Source of the DNA: FEN-1297 sp963710735
Lineage (GTDB): Bacteria; Bacteroidota; Ignavibacteria; Ignavibacteriales; Ignavibacteriaceae
NCBI GenBank assembly: GCA_963710735.1
Contig: CAVQBN010000001.1
Span: 186,001 to 250,000, forward strand
Length of the DNA: 64,000 nt
Reading direction: 5' to 3'
The position numbers and the translations under genes are program-made. The notes under the pieces were generated by a model, which ran no database searches, had not been told where the DNA came from, and saw nothing but the letters and a program-made list of their open reading frames with translations. Below, piece after piece: positions 46,447 to 55,170 of this stretch (the first letter of the stretch is position 1; every line of letters starts with the position of its first letter).

Positions 46447-47813
46447 CCAAAATGAGTCCCTGTAGTAATTGAAACTGGCTTACCATTAAAGGCAATGTCG
46501 GCATCAATTAATTCTCCGTTCAACGCGTTATATCTTATTCTGGTAACTGAAATTACATCTTCCGGGGCACCAACTATATTTGCCCAGTCTGCAGAATCCG
46601 CAATCCAGACAACATTATTAATACCATCAGTGTTTCCGCCCCACTGTTCTGTAGTATCACCCGGAATTTGAGTATAATCCAATGGTTTTACCTGACTCCA
46701 AGTATGAAAGCCGTCTAAAATTGCATTAACATAATTCATTCCTTTGTTGTATACTGATGGGGAAATTTCATAATCAGCTTTACCGTTCGCCCAATGAAGC
46801 GGTATTCCGGATAAAGTAGTATTTACTTTATAATGGAGACCCTCATTAGTATTTTCAGAAATTGAACTTGAGAATTCGGATGTACTTAATGTATTGCCAT
46901 TAGTATCTAATTTAGTTGCAGTTGCACTTACAAATTCTCCGGTATTAACAATTACCTTACTCATATTAGCAAAAAAATCAGATTCACCGGCTATATCAGT
47001 AGTTACTTCCATTTCACCAAGATAACGTCTTCCTTCTCTAAAGCTTGAGTTTGAATTAGCAAAGAACTGAATTTTATAATTTGTTCTCGGTGGACAATTT
47101 TGAAGAATCCCTTGAACAGCGGTGCCGCCAATAACAGCTGTAGTAGTTGTGTTATCCTGCCAGGAATAAAACGAATTTAGTGTAGGATAGGGTTGTGAAT
47201 TATTTGCTGAAGTACCTAATTGAATGCCAAGTGTGGAGTTGCTATAAATGGAATTATATAATATAGAATTGCCGTTACCGGTTTGTACAAACACTCCTGC
47301 ACCTGTCCCAGAAGTTCCATTGCTAAATACGGAATCATGCTGTATAATATTATTGCTGCCATTAATAATAACACCATGGCTTGAATTATCTGAAATTATA
47401 TCTTCGGTAAGAGTATCTTGTGAAGCATTTAATTGAATTCCAAAACTTGAATTTCCTGTAACGGTATTATTACTAAATGTTCCTGAAGTGTTTAATAGAG
47501 AAACACCGCCTGAAGTATTATTGCCAACATTATTAGATGTTATTTTGTTTAATGAAACAGAATTTAAGGAAATTCCGACGCCATTATTTTGCAGAATATT
47601 GTTTGCTGTTATTGTGCTTAAACTGCTTGTTACACTAATTCCATTCGAAGTGTTAGTATTAATATTATTGTTAAAGATTGAATTTCCATCAGCGCCGGTA
47701 ATTGAAATTCCATCACCATTATTTCCTGAAATCAAATTATATGATAGACTATTGTTAATTGCACCGGTAGTTATAGTAATTCCATTTCCTGATGATGTTC
47801 CATTGTTTAGCAA
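46278..47813 (-). CDS. Middle fragment: beta-helix repeats and start of matrixin domain
   Basis: This is an intact 500-codon piece of the broken gene. The first half is a right-handed beta-helix of about 22-residue turns with NNG/GNG-GI-I/V patterns (SNISGNNGDGISI-like). Next comes a linker with CPPRTNYKIQFFANSNSSF, common after such helices. Then comes the N-terminal half of a matrixin domain (LHYKVNTTLSGIPLHWANGK, GINNVVWI). The true frame leaves this ORF near 46445, before the zinc motif, which lies in the next fragment. The ORF end past that point is out of frame. Confidence 0.7.
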   Translation of the reverse strand: MLNNGTSSGNGITITTGAINNSLSYNLISGNNGDGISITGADGNSIFNNNINTNTSNGISVTSSLSTITANNILQNNGVGISLNSVSLNKITSNNVGNNTSGGVSLLNTSGTFSNNTVTGNSSFGIQLNASQDTLTEDIISDNSSHGVIINGSNNIIQHDSVFSNGTSGTGAGVFVQTGNGNSILYNSIYSNSTLGIQLGTSANNSQPYPTLNSFYSWQDNTTTTAVIGGTAVQGILQNCPPRTNYKIQFFANSNSSFREGRRYLGEMEVTTDIAGESDFFANMSKVIVNTGEFVSATATKLDTNGNTLSTSEFSSSISENTNEGLHYKVNTTLSGIPLHWANGKADYEISPSVYNKGMNYVNAILDGFHTWSQVKPLDYTQIPGDTTEQWGGNTDGINNVVWIADSADWANIVGAPEDVISVTRIRYNALNGELIDADIAFNGKPVSITTGTHFGWTTNRKRYLLIWMSKMLLLMKLDILQVWLTCIILVILFIIFLWGIITRLLLCMVE

Positions 47814-48304
47814 AGTATCGTAGCTAATAATATTGTTAGTGCCGTTTACAAAAATTCCGTCGCTTGAATTCCCGGATCACTTTATTTTTGGAAAGGGCAT
47901 CGTTTGAAGAATTTAAAAGAATCCCATAACCTAAATTACCAGTTATTGTATTACCACTTAAAGTTTCTCCGCTGTTAAAAATTGTAACTCCGCCTGCGGT
48001 ATTTGTACTAATTGTATTCTTGGTTATTTGATTTCCGGTGTTTCCGTTTAAAGATAAACCAAATCCATGATTTCCCGTAATAGAATTTCCATTTACTGCT
48101 GCGGTGCTATTTGCAACAGATAATCCATTTAATGAATTAGAATTTATAGTATTAGTTGATACTGAATTGCCATTTGCACCTGTTATCGAAATTCCATTAC
48201 CGCCGTTATTGGAAATATTATTATTCGATAAAATATTATTTTCTGCGCCGGATGCGACTGAGATTCCATCACCAATTGAATTTGAAATTGTGTTAGTAGT
48301 AATA

Positions 48305-49537
48305 TTATTGCCGGAGGAATTTAATAGAGATTCCGGAGATTTGATTTGCGAAGATGTTATTTCCGCCAGTATTAGAAAGTGTTAAGCCAAATCCAGAAGA
48401 GTTATTAATTGAAAGACCGGTTACGGTATTTACACCTGATGTTATGGTAAGATTTGCGTAAGCACCATTAATATGTACAATGGGTGAGCCAGCATAACCA
48501 CTTTGTGTTGTTGCATCTAAATAAACCGGCTGTGCAATTGCAGGCAACTGTGATAAAGGCTGAATTAAAGGAGTTGCTCCTTGTATATAAAAATATATAT
48601 AATGCAAACCAGGGATTGCATTTGCTTCTTGAATAGCAGATCTTAGTGTAACTTGTCCGTCTGTTGAGACAGCTGATCCATCACCTAATACAGCATCCGG
48701 ATCATCTAATGCAGAAGTAACAACAAAGAATGGAAAGTTTTTACTTTTAGTTGGAACTACTTGTGTCGAATCTATATTATTTACAAATAAATTATTTTTA
48801 TTATTAGAATAATCAAGAAGAACATTTACAGGGCTTATTTGATTAAAAGACCATTCTCCAGCTAAGTATTGTAAAAGAGAACTTGGAATATTTTCAGCAG
48901 GGTTTCCATTACCACCCGAATTATTAATATTATTATCACCTAATGCAATATTAAAAATTCTTATTTCGTCCATTAAGCCTCTAAAGGCACCAGTATTAGA
49001 TTTACCTATAAATAAACCGGTTGTTCCGTTTGTAACGCTGTAACCCGGGGTAATGTTGAAGGTGGAACTGGATATTAGTGCACCGCCGGAATATATTTTA
49101 AGAGTACTGCCGTCATATGAGCCTGTAAGCGATATCCATTGAAAAGCAGGCAGTTTAGCAGTATTGACGGTAGCTGAATTATTATTTCCAACCGAAAAAT
49201 ATCCTTGATTATTTTTTATGTACAAAGAAAATGATGTTCCATTATTAACTGTCCGGTAGATGATTGGAACTTGAGTATTCGGGGGAGTGTCGCCAATTAA
49301 GTAAATCCAAGCCTGAACCGTTATCTGGTTATTTGATGCGCTGCTGTTAAAAAATTTAAATCCATTTTGGTTTGCATCCGTATTTGCAGGCTGGCCATCA
49401 TAAACATAAAGCTGGCTGTTATTTCCATTAAAAATAAAAGAGTTGTTGTCGCTGTTTTGTGCGAAAATTGTTTTGATTGAGAAGAGAGATGTAATTAATA
49501 ATAAGAAGTAAAAATTCTTAATTGTAAACTTTTTCAT
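48305..49537 (-). CDS. N-terminal fragment: signal peptide, LamG, start of beta-helix
   Basis: This is the largest intact N-terminal piece (410 codons) of the broken gene 43460-49537. The signal peptide is MKKFTIKNFYFLLLITSLFS with cleavage near IFAQ. A LamG fold covers about residues 30-200 (QAWIYLIGDTPPNTQV, MDEIRIFNIALGDNNI). After FFVVTSALDDPDAVLGDGSA and TLRSAIQEANAIPG, the CSLREA-type start of a parallel beta-helix follows. The frame breaks at about 48331 and helix repeats continue in the next frame (SLLNSSGNNITTNTISN). Confidence 0.75.
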   Translation of the reverse strand: MKKFTIKNFYFLLLITSLFSIKTIFAQNSDNNSFIFNGNNSQLYVYDGQPANTDANQNGFKFFNSSASNNQITVQAWIYLIGDTPPNTQVPIIYRTVNNGTSFSLYIKNNQGYFSVGNNNSATVNTAKLPAFQWISLTGSYDGSTLKIYSGGALISSSTFNITPGYSVTNGTTGLFIGKSNTGAFRGLMDEIRIFNIALGDNNINNSGGNGNPAENIPSSLLQYLAGEWSFNQISPVNVLLDYSNNKNNLFVNNIDSTQVVPTKSKNFPFFVVTSALDDPDAVLGDGSAVSTDGQVTLRSAIQEANAIPGLHYIYFYIQGATPLIQPLSQLPAIAQPVYLDATTQSGYAGSPIVHINGAYANLTITSGVNTVTGLSINNSSGFGLTLSNTGGNNIFANQISGISIKFLRQ

Positions 49538-49608
49538 ATTGCCCTCTAGTATTAAACTTGATAACCTGGGAAATTACTAGGTTAGATATATCCCAGATCA
49601 TTATATTA

Positions 49609-50103
49609 TTATTTTTTTAAATAACTTTTTATTTGATCTTTTAGATAATTAATACGAACACTAGAACTGGTAACCTTTTCCCCGGTTTTCGGATCTTTTA
49701 GAATTTTTACCTCACCATTTTCACCATCATACACTTTATAACTATTGCTTTTCTTATCTTTTTTAAGAAAAACTAAAACGTCCTCATTTGTTTTAAATCT
49801 TGGCATATGAGTATATAATTCTCCAATGCTTCCGACTTCTCCGCCTGGGTAGGTAACAGTAACTGAATTCCCTTTATTATTTCCCTTCAGGTATTCATCA
49901 ACCTGTAAAGTTGCATCAGTATAAATTCTTGTTTTGTTTGCATTCCAATTAGATTTCTGTTTAGATATCTTTCCGGTAACAATGATATCAGCCTCTTTAG
50001 TTAAATGCTTAAGCTTTGTATTAGTTTGCTGAGCATTGGAAACTGAAATAAGACCGCTTAGAAGTAATGAAAACAAAAATAGAAGTGAATAGTTTAATCT
50101 CAT
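49609..50103 (-). CDS. Small exported protein of unknown function next to matrixin gene
   Basis: A 164-residue protein with a signal peptide (cleavage near SNAQ). One compact beta-rich domain follows: EADIIVTGKISKQKSNW, DATLQVDEYLKGNN, VTVTYPGGEVGSIGELY, FKTNEDVLVFLKKD. The domain looks like an OB-type or small beta-barrel fold. It starts about 70 bases upstream of the large protease-like gene on the same strand and may be co-transcribed. It could be a partner or inhibitor of the protease. No name was recognised. Confidence 0.7.
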   Translation of the reverse strand: MRLNYSLLFLFSLLLSGLISVSNAQQTNTKLKHLTKEADIIVTGKISKQKSNWNANKTRIYTDATLQVDEYLKGNNKGNSVTVTYPGGEVGSIGELYTHMPRFKTNEDVLVFLKKDKKSNSYKVYDGENGEVKILKDPKTGEKVTSSSVRINYLKDQIKSYLKK

Positions 50104-50688
50104 TTTAAATCCCTCCTTAAGAATTTAATTATAAGATTTTTTTAAAATCCAATAATTATAATTTTGTCTACAGCTTTTTCACTGAAGATTAAATTAAAGT
50201 ATTGATAATGATATATTAAAGTAGATATCCGCTAAGTAGTTTTTTTATAACTAAATGTCACTCAAATAAGTGTTTAATTAAGAATAACAAATTCACATTC
50301 AAATGTCTGCTAAGACAGTTGTGAACAATGAACAAAACTTAATAATTAGAACATTATTTGGGATTGGGTGTTATAATAGGAGAATTATTAATAAATAGCA
50401 AATATAATTTAATAATTGAGCAAAAATTCTTTTTCATATAAATATGCCCGATTATGAGTCTACGCAAAACAATTATGTCTTATGCTCTAGCCTTAAATTT
50501 TGTTAGTCATAAAGGCGCAATTTGATCAGGTAAGATTTTCAAATATTTTATTAACCTAATTGATTATTGATAAGACTGAAATGAGAATTTAGGTTCAACA
50601 CTATGAATTCCAAAATATTTTTAAATCTTTCAATTTTGTAATTAAATAAAATCTGAATAAATTTAAGTGCGGATAAAATCATTCATTT
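50104..50688. other. 585-bp AT-rich divergent intergenic region
   Basis: No coding frame of note, tRNA or strong terminator was seen. A small inverted repeat TGTCTGCTAAGACA lies near 50303. It must hold the promoters for the divergent genes on both sides. Confidence 0.5.
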
Positions 50689-51666
50689 ATGTCAATCAAA
50701 AAAAAGAAATATTCAATAAAACCGGAAGAGGAATTCCAGGACTTAGGATTCGGTGTAAAAGTTGCTAATCAATCCGAACGTTTGATAAACCAAGATGGAA
50801 GCTTTAATGTAGAACGCAGAGGATTGCCATTTTTCCAGTCATTAAGTTTTTACCATTCACTTTTAACTATTTCATGGTGGAAATTCAATTTAATCATTGT
50901 TATTTCTTTTTTAGTAATTAATACTTCATTCGCTTCGATTTATATACTGCTCGGCATAAAAAATATAGAAGGGATAACTTCAAAAACATTTGTTGGAAAT
51001 TTTTTTGATGCAATATTCTTTAGCAGTCAGACATTTACTACTGTAGGTTACGGTGCTATTCACCCGGTAGGATTCTGGACAAATATTGTTGCATCGATTG
51101 AATCAATGTTCGGATTATTAGGCTTTGCATTTGCTACTGGTTTGCTATACGGACGATTTTCCCATCCAAATGCTAAAATTTTATTCAGCAAAAATGCAAT
51201 AGTTGCACCTTATAAAGATATGTACGCATTTGAATTCCGCATTGCAAATGCAAGAAAGAATCAGCTAATTGATGTGGAAGTACAAACCATCCTTTCGCTT
51301 AAAGAACAAATTGATGGAAGAATTGTCAAGCAATTTCACGAACTGAAGCTTGAAAGAACAAAAGTGAATTTTTTCGCCTTAAGTTGGACGATAGTTCATC
51401 CGATTGATAAAGATAGTCCTCTTGATGGTTTACACTATAAAGATCTTATTGACTCAGATGCTGAGTTCTTGATTCTACTTAAAGCATTTGATGATACATT
51501 CTCTCAATTAGTTCATACAAGATTTTCTTATAAGTTTAATGAAGTTAGATGGGGTGCGAGATTTAAAAATATTTTTGTTGATGATAAGCCGGGTATTACT
51601 GCAATCGATTTAGAAAAGCTTAGTGATTTAGAAATATTAAATAGTACAGTTTCTGGAAATAATTAA
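50689..51666 (+). CDS. Inward-rectifier-type potassium channel (KirBac)
   Basis: A 325-residue protein with a slide-helix region, two membrane helices around a pore loop with the K+ filter TVGYG (about residues 117-121; FSSQTFTTVGYGAIHPVGFW), and the cytoplasmic Kir immunoglobulin-like domain. That domain has FRIANARKNQLIDVEVQ, LSWTIVHPIDKDSPLDG and DTFSQLVHTRFSY. Length and order fit KirBac channels. It is a single gene with a terminator downstream and is not linked functionally to its neighbours. Confidence 0.93.
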   Translation: MSIKKKKYSIKPEEEFQDLGFGVKVANQSERLINQDGSFNVERRGLPFFQSLSFYHSLLTISWWKFNLIIVISFLVINTSFASIYILLGIKNIEGITSKTFVGNFFDAIFFSSQTFTTVGYGAIHPVGFWTNIVASIESMFGLLGFAFATGLLYGRFSHPNAKILFSKNAIVAPYKDMYAFEFRIANARKNQLIDVEVQTILSLKEQIDGRIVKQFHELKLERTKVNFFALSWTIVHPIDKDSPLDGLHYKDLIDSDAEFLILLKAFDDTFSQLVHTRFSYKFNEVRWGARFKNIFVDDKPGITAIDLEKLSDLEILNSTVSGNN

Positions 51667-51746
51667 ATTATTCTAATTCTAATCCATATCCATTTTTAAA
51701 ATGGAGCTTAATGAGGTCAACAAAGAGAAGATATGAAAAAATAAAT

Positions 51747-51781
51747 GCGAAGACTGATTTTAATGTCAATCTTCGCTTTTT
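51747..51781 (+). terminator. Rho-independent terminator after the Kir channel gene
   Basis: An 11-bp stem GCGAAGACTGA with TCAATCTTCGC (one wobble pair) and five Ts. The tRNA-like fragment follows five bases later. Confidence 0.75.
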
Positions 51782-51785
51782 CTGA

Positions 51786-51801
51786 GCGGAGAGGCCGGGA
51801 T
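51786..51801 (-). other. Fragment matching a tRNA-Ser 3' end, candidate attachment site
   Basis: On the minus strand the sequence reads ATCCCGGCCTCTCCGC: the end of a T-loop, a T-stem arm CCCGG, an acceptor arm CCTCTCC and discriminator G, as at the 3' end of tRNA-Ser genes. The rest of a tRNA is absent upstream. Such duplicated tRNA ends mark att sites of integrated elements, and replication genes follow immediately. The second copy was not found inside the window. Confidence 0.4.
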
Positions 51802-51964
51802 AATCCATCCACTTAAAAATCATTTTATTATTGATAGAAATCGCATCTTTTTTAATAGGGGTGTCCAAAAAGTGTCCAACTTTTTTATTTAGTAAAAAAA
51901 TAATGGCCTTTTGATGATATTTTTTAAATCAACTTAGAAAAATTAAATATTTTTTTTACTGCAC

Positions 51965-51993
51965 TTGACTTCAGAACAAAGTGAGAATATATT
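51965..51993 (+). promoter_or_regulatory. Sigma70-like promoter before DUF5659 and primase genes
   Basis: TTGACT at 51965-51970, a 17-bp spacer and TATATT at 51988-51993, about 90 bases before the first gene. The match to the standard consensus is much better than for other spacers seen here. Confidence 0.5.
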
Positions 51994-52081
51994 ATACATA
52001 GAAAGGGAATTTACTTTAACCCTCTCAGCTGCCTCTTAGAATCATTTCAGAGGTTATAAATTATTTATGGAGAATATTCAT

Positions 52082-52366
52082 ATGCATATATATGAAAGCA
52101 AAGACTTCTATTTGTCGAGCTTCCTTCTTAGTGCCGGATGTAATTTAATTGATACGCCGGTTAACAGAGGAATCACGACTTTCATGTTTGAAGAAGATGA
52201 AGTCTTAGATAAACAAATCAAAGAATTCTACAGCCTAAAAGCATCAGTAGAACCTACGAAGTATGCAAATGCTATTAAAACATTAAAGAGCATTCTGCAT
52301 GCCTCCAAAGCAAATTCAAATTCAGAGGATAATCGTTATGTTTCACAACATAGGAGAACAAGATAG
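52082..52366 (+). CDS. DUF5659 family small protein
   Basis: The ATG at 52082 has GGAG nine bases upstream; an ATG at 52067 would add five residues. The protein of about 94 residues has the domain pattern SKDFYLSSFLLSAGCNLIDT, then TFMFEEDEVLDKQIKEFYSL and ALKT-type helix AIKTLKSILHAS, as in DUF5659 proteins that accompany phage or satellite replication genes. It overlaps the primase start by 29 bases, so translation may be coupled. Its function is unknown. Confidence 0.65.
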   Translation: MHIYESKDFYLSSFLLSAGCNLIDTPVNRGITTFMFEEDEVLDKQIKEFYSLKASVEPTKYANAIKTLKSILHASKANSNSEDNRYVSQHRRTR

Positions 52367-52757
52367 TAATATAAATACAGGTACATTCGGACAAGCAACA
52401 GAAAACAGCACACCACAAGAAACTACAAACCAAGAAAACATTTCTAGTTCTGATAACCAAGAAATCAATGGGTTCACTATTGATCTGGTAAGGAAGTATA
52501 TAAATGAATATAAGTTAAACGTACTGCCTACCAAAGCTAAAACAAAAATCCCGGATGGTAAATGGACTGAATATCAGAATAGATTTCTTACCGAAGATGA
52601 AATAAACCTCAAATTCCAAAACATTGAAAACGAAGATATCAGAGTCGGAGTTGTCTGCGGAAGTATATCCGGAGGTCTTGAAGTAATAGACTTTGATAAT
52701 AAGTTTGGAAATATTGATGAGGTTTATAATCAATATTTAGCGCCTTCCAAATGTTAA
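52338..52757 (+). CDS. Bifunctional primase/polymerase (Prim-Pol), N-terminal part (frameshifted)
   Basis: The ATG at 52338 is preferred over 52299 because AGAGGA lies just upstream. After a variable Gln/Thr-rich stretch, the Prim-Pol domain starts (VLPTKAKTKIPDGKWTEYQN, VGVVCGSISGGLEVIDFDNK). The DFD is the catalytic metal-binding motif. The frame ends at 52757 with APSKC. Dropping one base around 52741-52744 joins it to LPNVKAILDRCPIEKSQSGG in the next frame, which carries the second Prim-Pol motif. The joined product would be about 765 residues. Confidence 0.75.
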   Translation: MFHNIGEQDSNINTGTFGQATENSTPQETTNQENISSSDNQEINGFTIDLVRKYINEYKLNVLPTKAKTKIPDGKWTEYQNRFLTEDEINLKFQNIENEDIRVGVVCGSISGGLEVIDFDNKFGNIDEVYNQYLAPSKC

Positions 52758-54636
52758 AGCTATCCTTGATAGGTGCCCGATTGAAAAATCACAGAGCGGA
52801 GGTTATCATATATATTACCGCTGTGAAGAAATTTTGGGGAATACAAAATTAGCTTTATGGCCTAACGGTAAGGATAAAAAGGGAAGAGATAAATATGAAA
52901 CTGTAATAGAAACCCGGAGTGAAGGGGGTTATTGTGTTTGTTCACCTTCTAAAGGATATAAACTTATTCAGGGAAGCTTTGCCGATATACCGGTCATAAG
53001 TATTGATGAAAGAGATACTCTTCTTAGTGCAGCCCGAACCTTTAATCAGAAAATCGATAAAGCTAAAACCGGATTCCGTGATAGTAAAAAATTTGAGGAG
53101 AGTCCTTGGGTAATGTATGATCAGAGTGATGTAGGGCTGGCTGAATGTAAGCAGCTGTTAATAGGAGAAGGCTGGACACTTCAATATGAAAAAAGTGACA
53201 CTGAATTTTGGTGCCGGCCCGGGAAAGCTGAAGGAATATCAGCTTCATTTAAGGGTAATACATTTTATGTTTTCTCATCTAATGCCAATCCATTTGATAA
53301 TGAGAAATATTATTTCCCATCTCAGATATACACATACATAAAGTATGGAACTCAGTCAGATGATTTCAAGAAATCTACATTAGACTTTTTGAATAAAGGA
53401 TTCGGGAAACGTATCAGCATGAATAGGGGTGGTTCAAATATTGAAATAGCAGATGTGGAAGAATTTCTTTCAGAAGAGTACGACTTCAGGTTAAATGAAG
53501 TAACAAGTATGCTGGAATGGAAGAAAAAGAATGAGGAAAACTTTCGAGCAGCTGAAGATTACGATATCTCAAGTATTCACAGATCTCTTCAGCATAGAGG
53601 AATAAAATATGGATATGATAAACTAAATAATCTGCTGAACTCCGATTTTATCAACCGATATGATCCTTTACGTGAATATTTTGAATCATTGCCTCAGTGG
53701 GATGGTGTAGATTATATAAAGGAACTTTCATCAACTGTAAAACTGCGTAATCCTAGTCTTAATGATTATTGGTATATGGGATTAAGGAAGTTCTTAATTG
53801 CTATGGTTGGATGTGCAACCGTACCCGAAATTACAAATGAAACATCTATCATTTTCTACGGTGCACAAGGAGAAGGTAAAACCAAGTGGTTAAACCGGCT
53901 GGTTCCGGAGGAGTTAAATCCTCAGCAATATTTATTCGTGGGAACTATTTATGATGATAAGGATTCCAAGATAAACCTTTCTACGAGACTTCTTATTAAC
54001 CTTGATGAATTAGGTTCATTCAACAGACAAGAGATAGGTTATCTTAAATCTCTATTCACCTTAAATACAATCTCCTTGAGAGAACCGTATATGAGAAAGA
54101 ATAAAAACTTCATAAGAAGGGCTAGTTTTGTTGGCAGCATAGATCGTGAAGAATTCTTGACCGATTTATCGGGAACAAGAAGGTTCCTAACTTATGCTGT
54201 TGCTGAGGTAGATTATCAGCATACGGTTGATATGAACAAAGTATTCAGTCAAGCATACTCCTTATTTAAGAATGGTGAAAGGTATTACTTTAATAAAGAT
54301 GAGATTAAAGAAATCAATGACCATAATGAGGAGTTTAGGTTAAAATCCTTTGAAGAGGAATTGCTGCAGATGAACTTCAGCATACCGGAATATGCTTCAA
54401 GTGCAAGCAGTATGACAACGACTGAAATAGCCAATGTATTGTCTGAGAACAATCTGTCATTTAAGGTAACCAATGCATCGCTTAAAAAGATAGGTGAGGC
54501 TATGAATAAGCTCGGATATGAAAAGAAGAGTATAAAAAAAGATGGTAAGCCATTAAAATGCTGGCTCGTTAAAAGAGTAAGTCCTCTGGCTAGGATGTCA
54601 AACATATCCGCAGTACAAGGTATAATGCAGAATTAG
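52744..54636 (+). CDS. Prim-Pol end plus VapE/VirE-type helicase (frameshifted from upstream part)
   Basis: In frame from 52744: the Prim-Pol His motif SQSGGYHIYY comes first, then a linker with two winged-helix-like segments. The ATPase follows, with Walker A FYGAQGEGKTKWL, Walker B LINLDELGSF, and RRASFVGSIDREEFLTDLSG with GTRRFLTYAV, as in VirE/VapE-family replicative helicases of satellites, plasmids and integrated elements. The C-terminus is a small DNA-binding-like helical region. The protein would load at an origin, unwind DNA and make primers; repeats for such an origin lie directly downstream. Confidence 0.85.
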   Translation, partial: LPNVKAILDRCPIEKSQSGGYHIYYRCEEILGNTKLALWPNGKDKKGRDKYETVIETRSEGGYCVCSPSKGYKLIQGSFADIPVISIDERDTLLSAARTFNQKIDKAKTGFRDSKKFEESPWVMYDQSDVGLAECKQLLIGEGWTLQYEKSDTEFWCRPGKAEGISASFKGNTFYVFSSNANPFDNEKYYFPSQIYTYIKYGTQSDDFKKSTLDFLNKGFGKRISMNRGGSNIEIADVEEFLSEEYDFRLNEVTSMLEWKKKNEENFRAAEDYDISSIHRSLQHRGIKYGYDKLNNLLNSDFINRYDPLREYFESLPQWDGVDYIKELSSTVKLRNPSLNDYWYMGLRKFLIAMVGCATVPEITNETSIIFYGAQGEGKTKWLNRLVPEELNPQQYLFVGTIYDDKDSKINLSTRLLINLDELGSFNRQEIGYLKSLFTLNTISLREPYMRKNKNFIRRASFVGSIDREEFLTDLSGTRRFLTYAVAEVDYQHTVDMNKVFSQAYSLFKNGERYYFNKDEIKEINDHNEEFRLKSFEEELLQMNFSIPEYASSASSMTTTEIANVLSENNLSFKVTNASLKKIGEAMNKLGYEKKSIKKDGKPLKCWLVKRVSPLARMSNISAVQGIMQN

Positions 54637-55170
54637 TAGTCGGGTAGTAGGGTGGTAGTAAGATCATCTTACTACCCAAAAACATTAATTATGAATTAAA
54701 AATGAAGAATATATATAAAGTAGTAAGGTAGTCATAGATAAAGTAGTAATATAATAAGATAATATATCATAAGAGTATAACTAAAGAGAAGAATAGATGT
54801 ACAACGGAAATTATAAAATAAAGGAATAACTAATAAAAATATTTTACATTACCTCTGTTACAAAAGTAGTGACTACTCTTACTACCTTACTACCGGGACG
54901 GGTAGGTTGCGCAGGTCGGGTAGTGCTTACCCGGCACGACCAACATAACCCCTATATAAAAGGGTAAACGGTTGTGCAATACCTAACCTACTCGACCAAA
55001 ATCGACCCCCAATTTCGAATTAATGTTCGATGTGTACAACCGCTTTACGAGGTATAAAAATTCATCTCTAGGCTTTTATAGAAAAGAATAAATAACTTTC
55101 TTATTAAAATAAGTTATCCTAATTGTATCATTGTCCAAGGTAATTACCCACATATATAGGATCGTTGGAT
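54637..55170. other. Candidate replication origin: repeat clusters around an AT-rich stretch
   Basis: This 534-bp non-coding region follows the helicase gene. The octamer GTAGTAAG or its complement occurs at 54656, 54668, 54720, 54878 and 54886, with near copies at 54645, 54727 and 54743. It forms two clusters (about 54635-54677 and 54866-54894), with three copies between them in an AT-rich stretch of about 180 bp. The right side is GC-richer and has hairpins such as CGGGTA-GTGCT-TACCCG near 54919. The layout recalls origins of satellite replicons such as SaPIs. Confidence 0.5.
54654..54676. repeat. 23-bp perfect palindrome GGTAGTAAGAT-C-ATCTTACTACC
   Basis: Two 11-bp arms around one base, 17 bases after the helicase stop. 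It contains the octamer of the candidate origin in both orientations and could also act as a terminator for the helicase gene, though no T-run follows. Confidence 0.8.

Larger units (their letters stand above)
43460..49537 (-). pseudogene. Very large T9SS metalloprotease-like gene broken by many indels
   Basis: Read through all frames, one gene of about 2,000 codons runs from ATG 49537 to TAA 43460. The order is signal peptide, LamG domain, CSLREA-like start, right-handed parallel beta-helix, matrixin zinc protease (HEIGHFTGLADLYN), von Willebrand-A-like domain (YYDIVLVFDSTTNFNPD), nine AWQGG repeats, Ig-like region, Gly/Ser/Asn-rich beta-helix region, and a sorting domain (FQNYPNPFNPSTTINYQI ... 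TKKLLLLK). At least ten frame changes were traced, for example near 48331, 47875, 46445, 46225, 45965, 45815, 45700, 45410 and 43660. Codon content stays coding-like between breaks, so errors or very recent decay are both possible. Confidence 0.75.

Noticed and set aside
47248..48385. Plus-strand ORFs rich in Leu/Ile/Pro opposite the beta-helix gene
   Set aside because: They are antisense shadows of Asn/Gly/Ile-rich helix repeats, with no start signals or domains.
51668..51868. 66-codon ORF on the minus strand
   Set aside because: It runs through the terminator hairpin and the tRNA-Ser-like fragment and has no family resemblance; better explained as non-coding att/terminator DNA.
51786..51875. 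Complete tRNA-Ser gene
   Set aside because: Only the T-stem/acceptor 3' end fits; the sequence upstream on the minus strand cannot form D- or anticodon arms.
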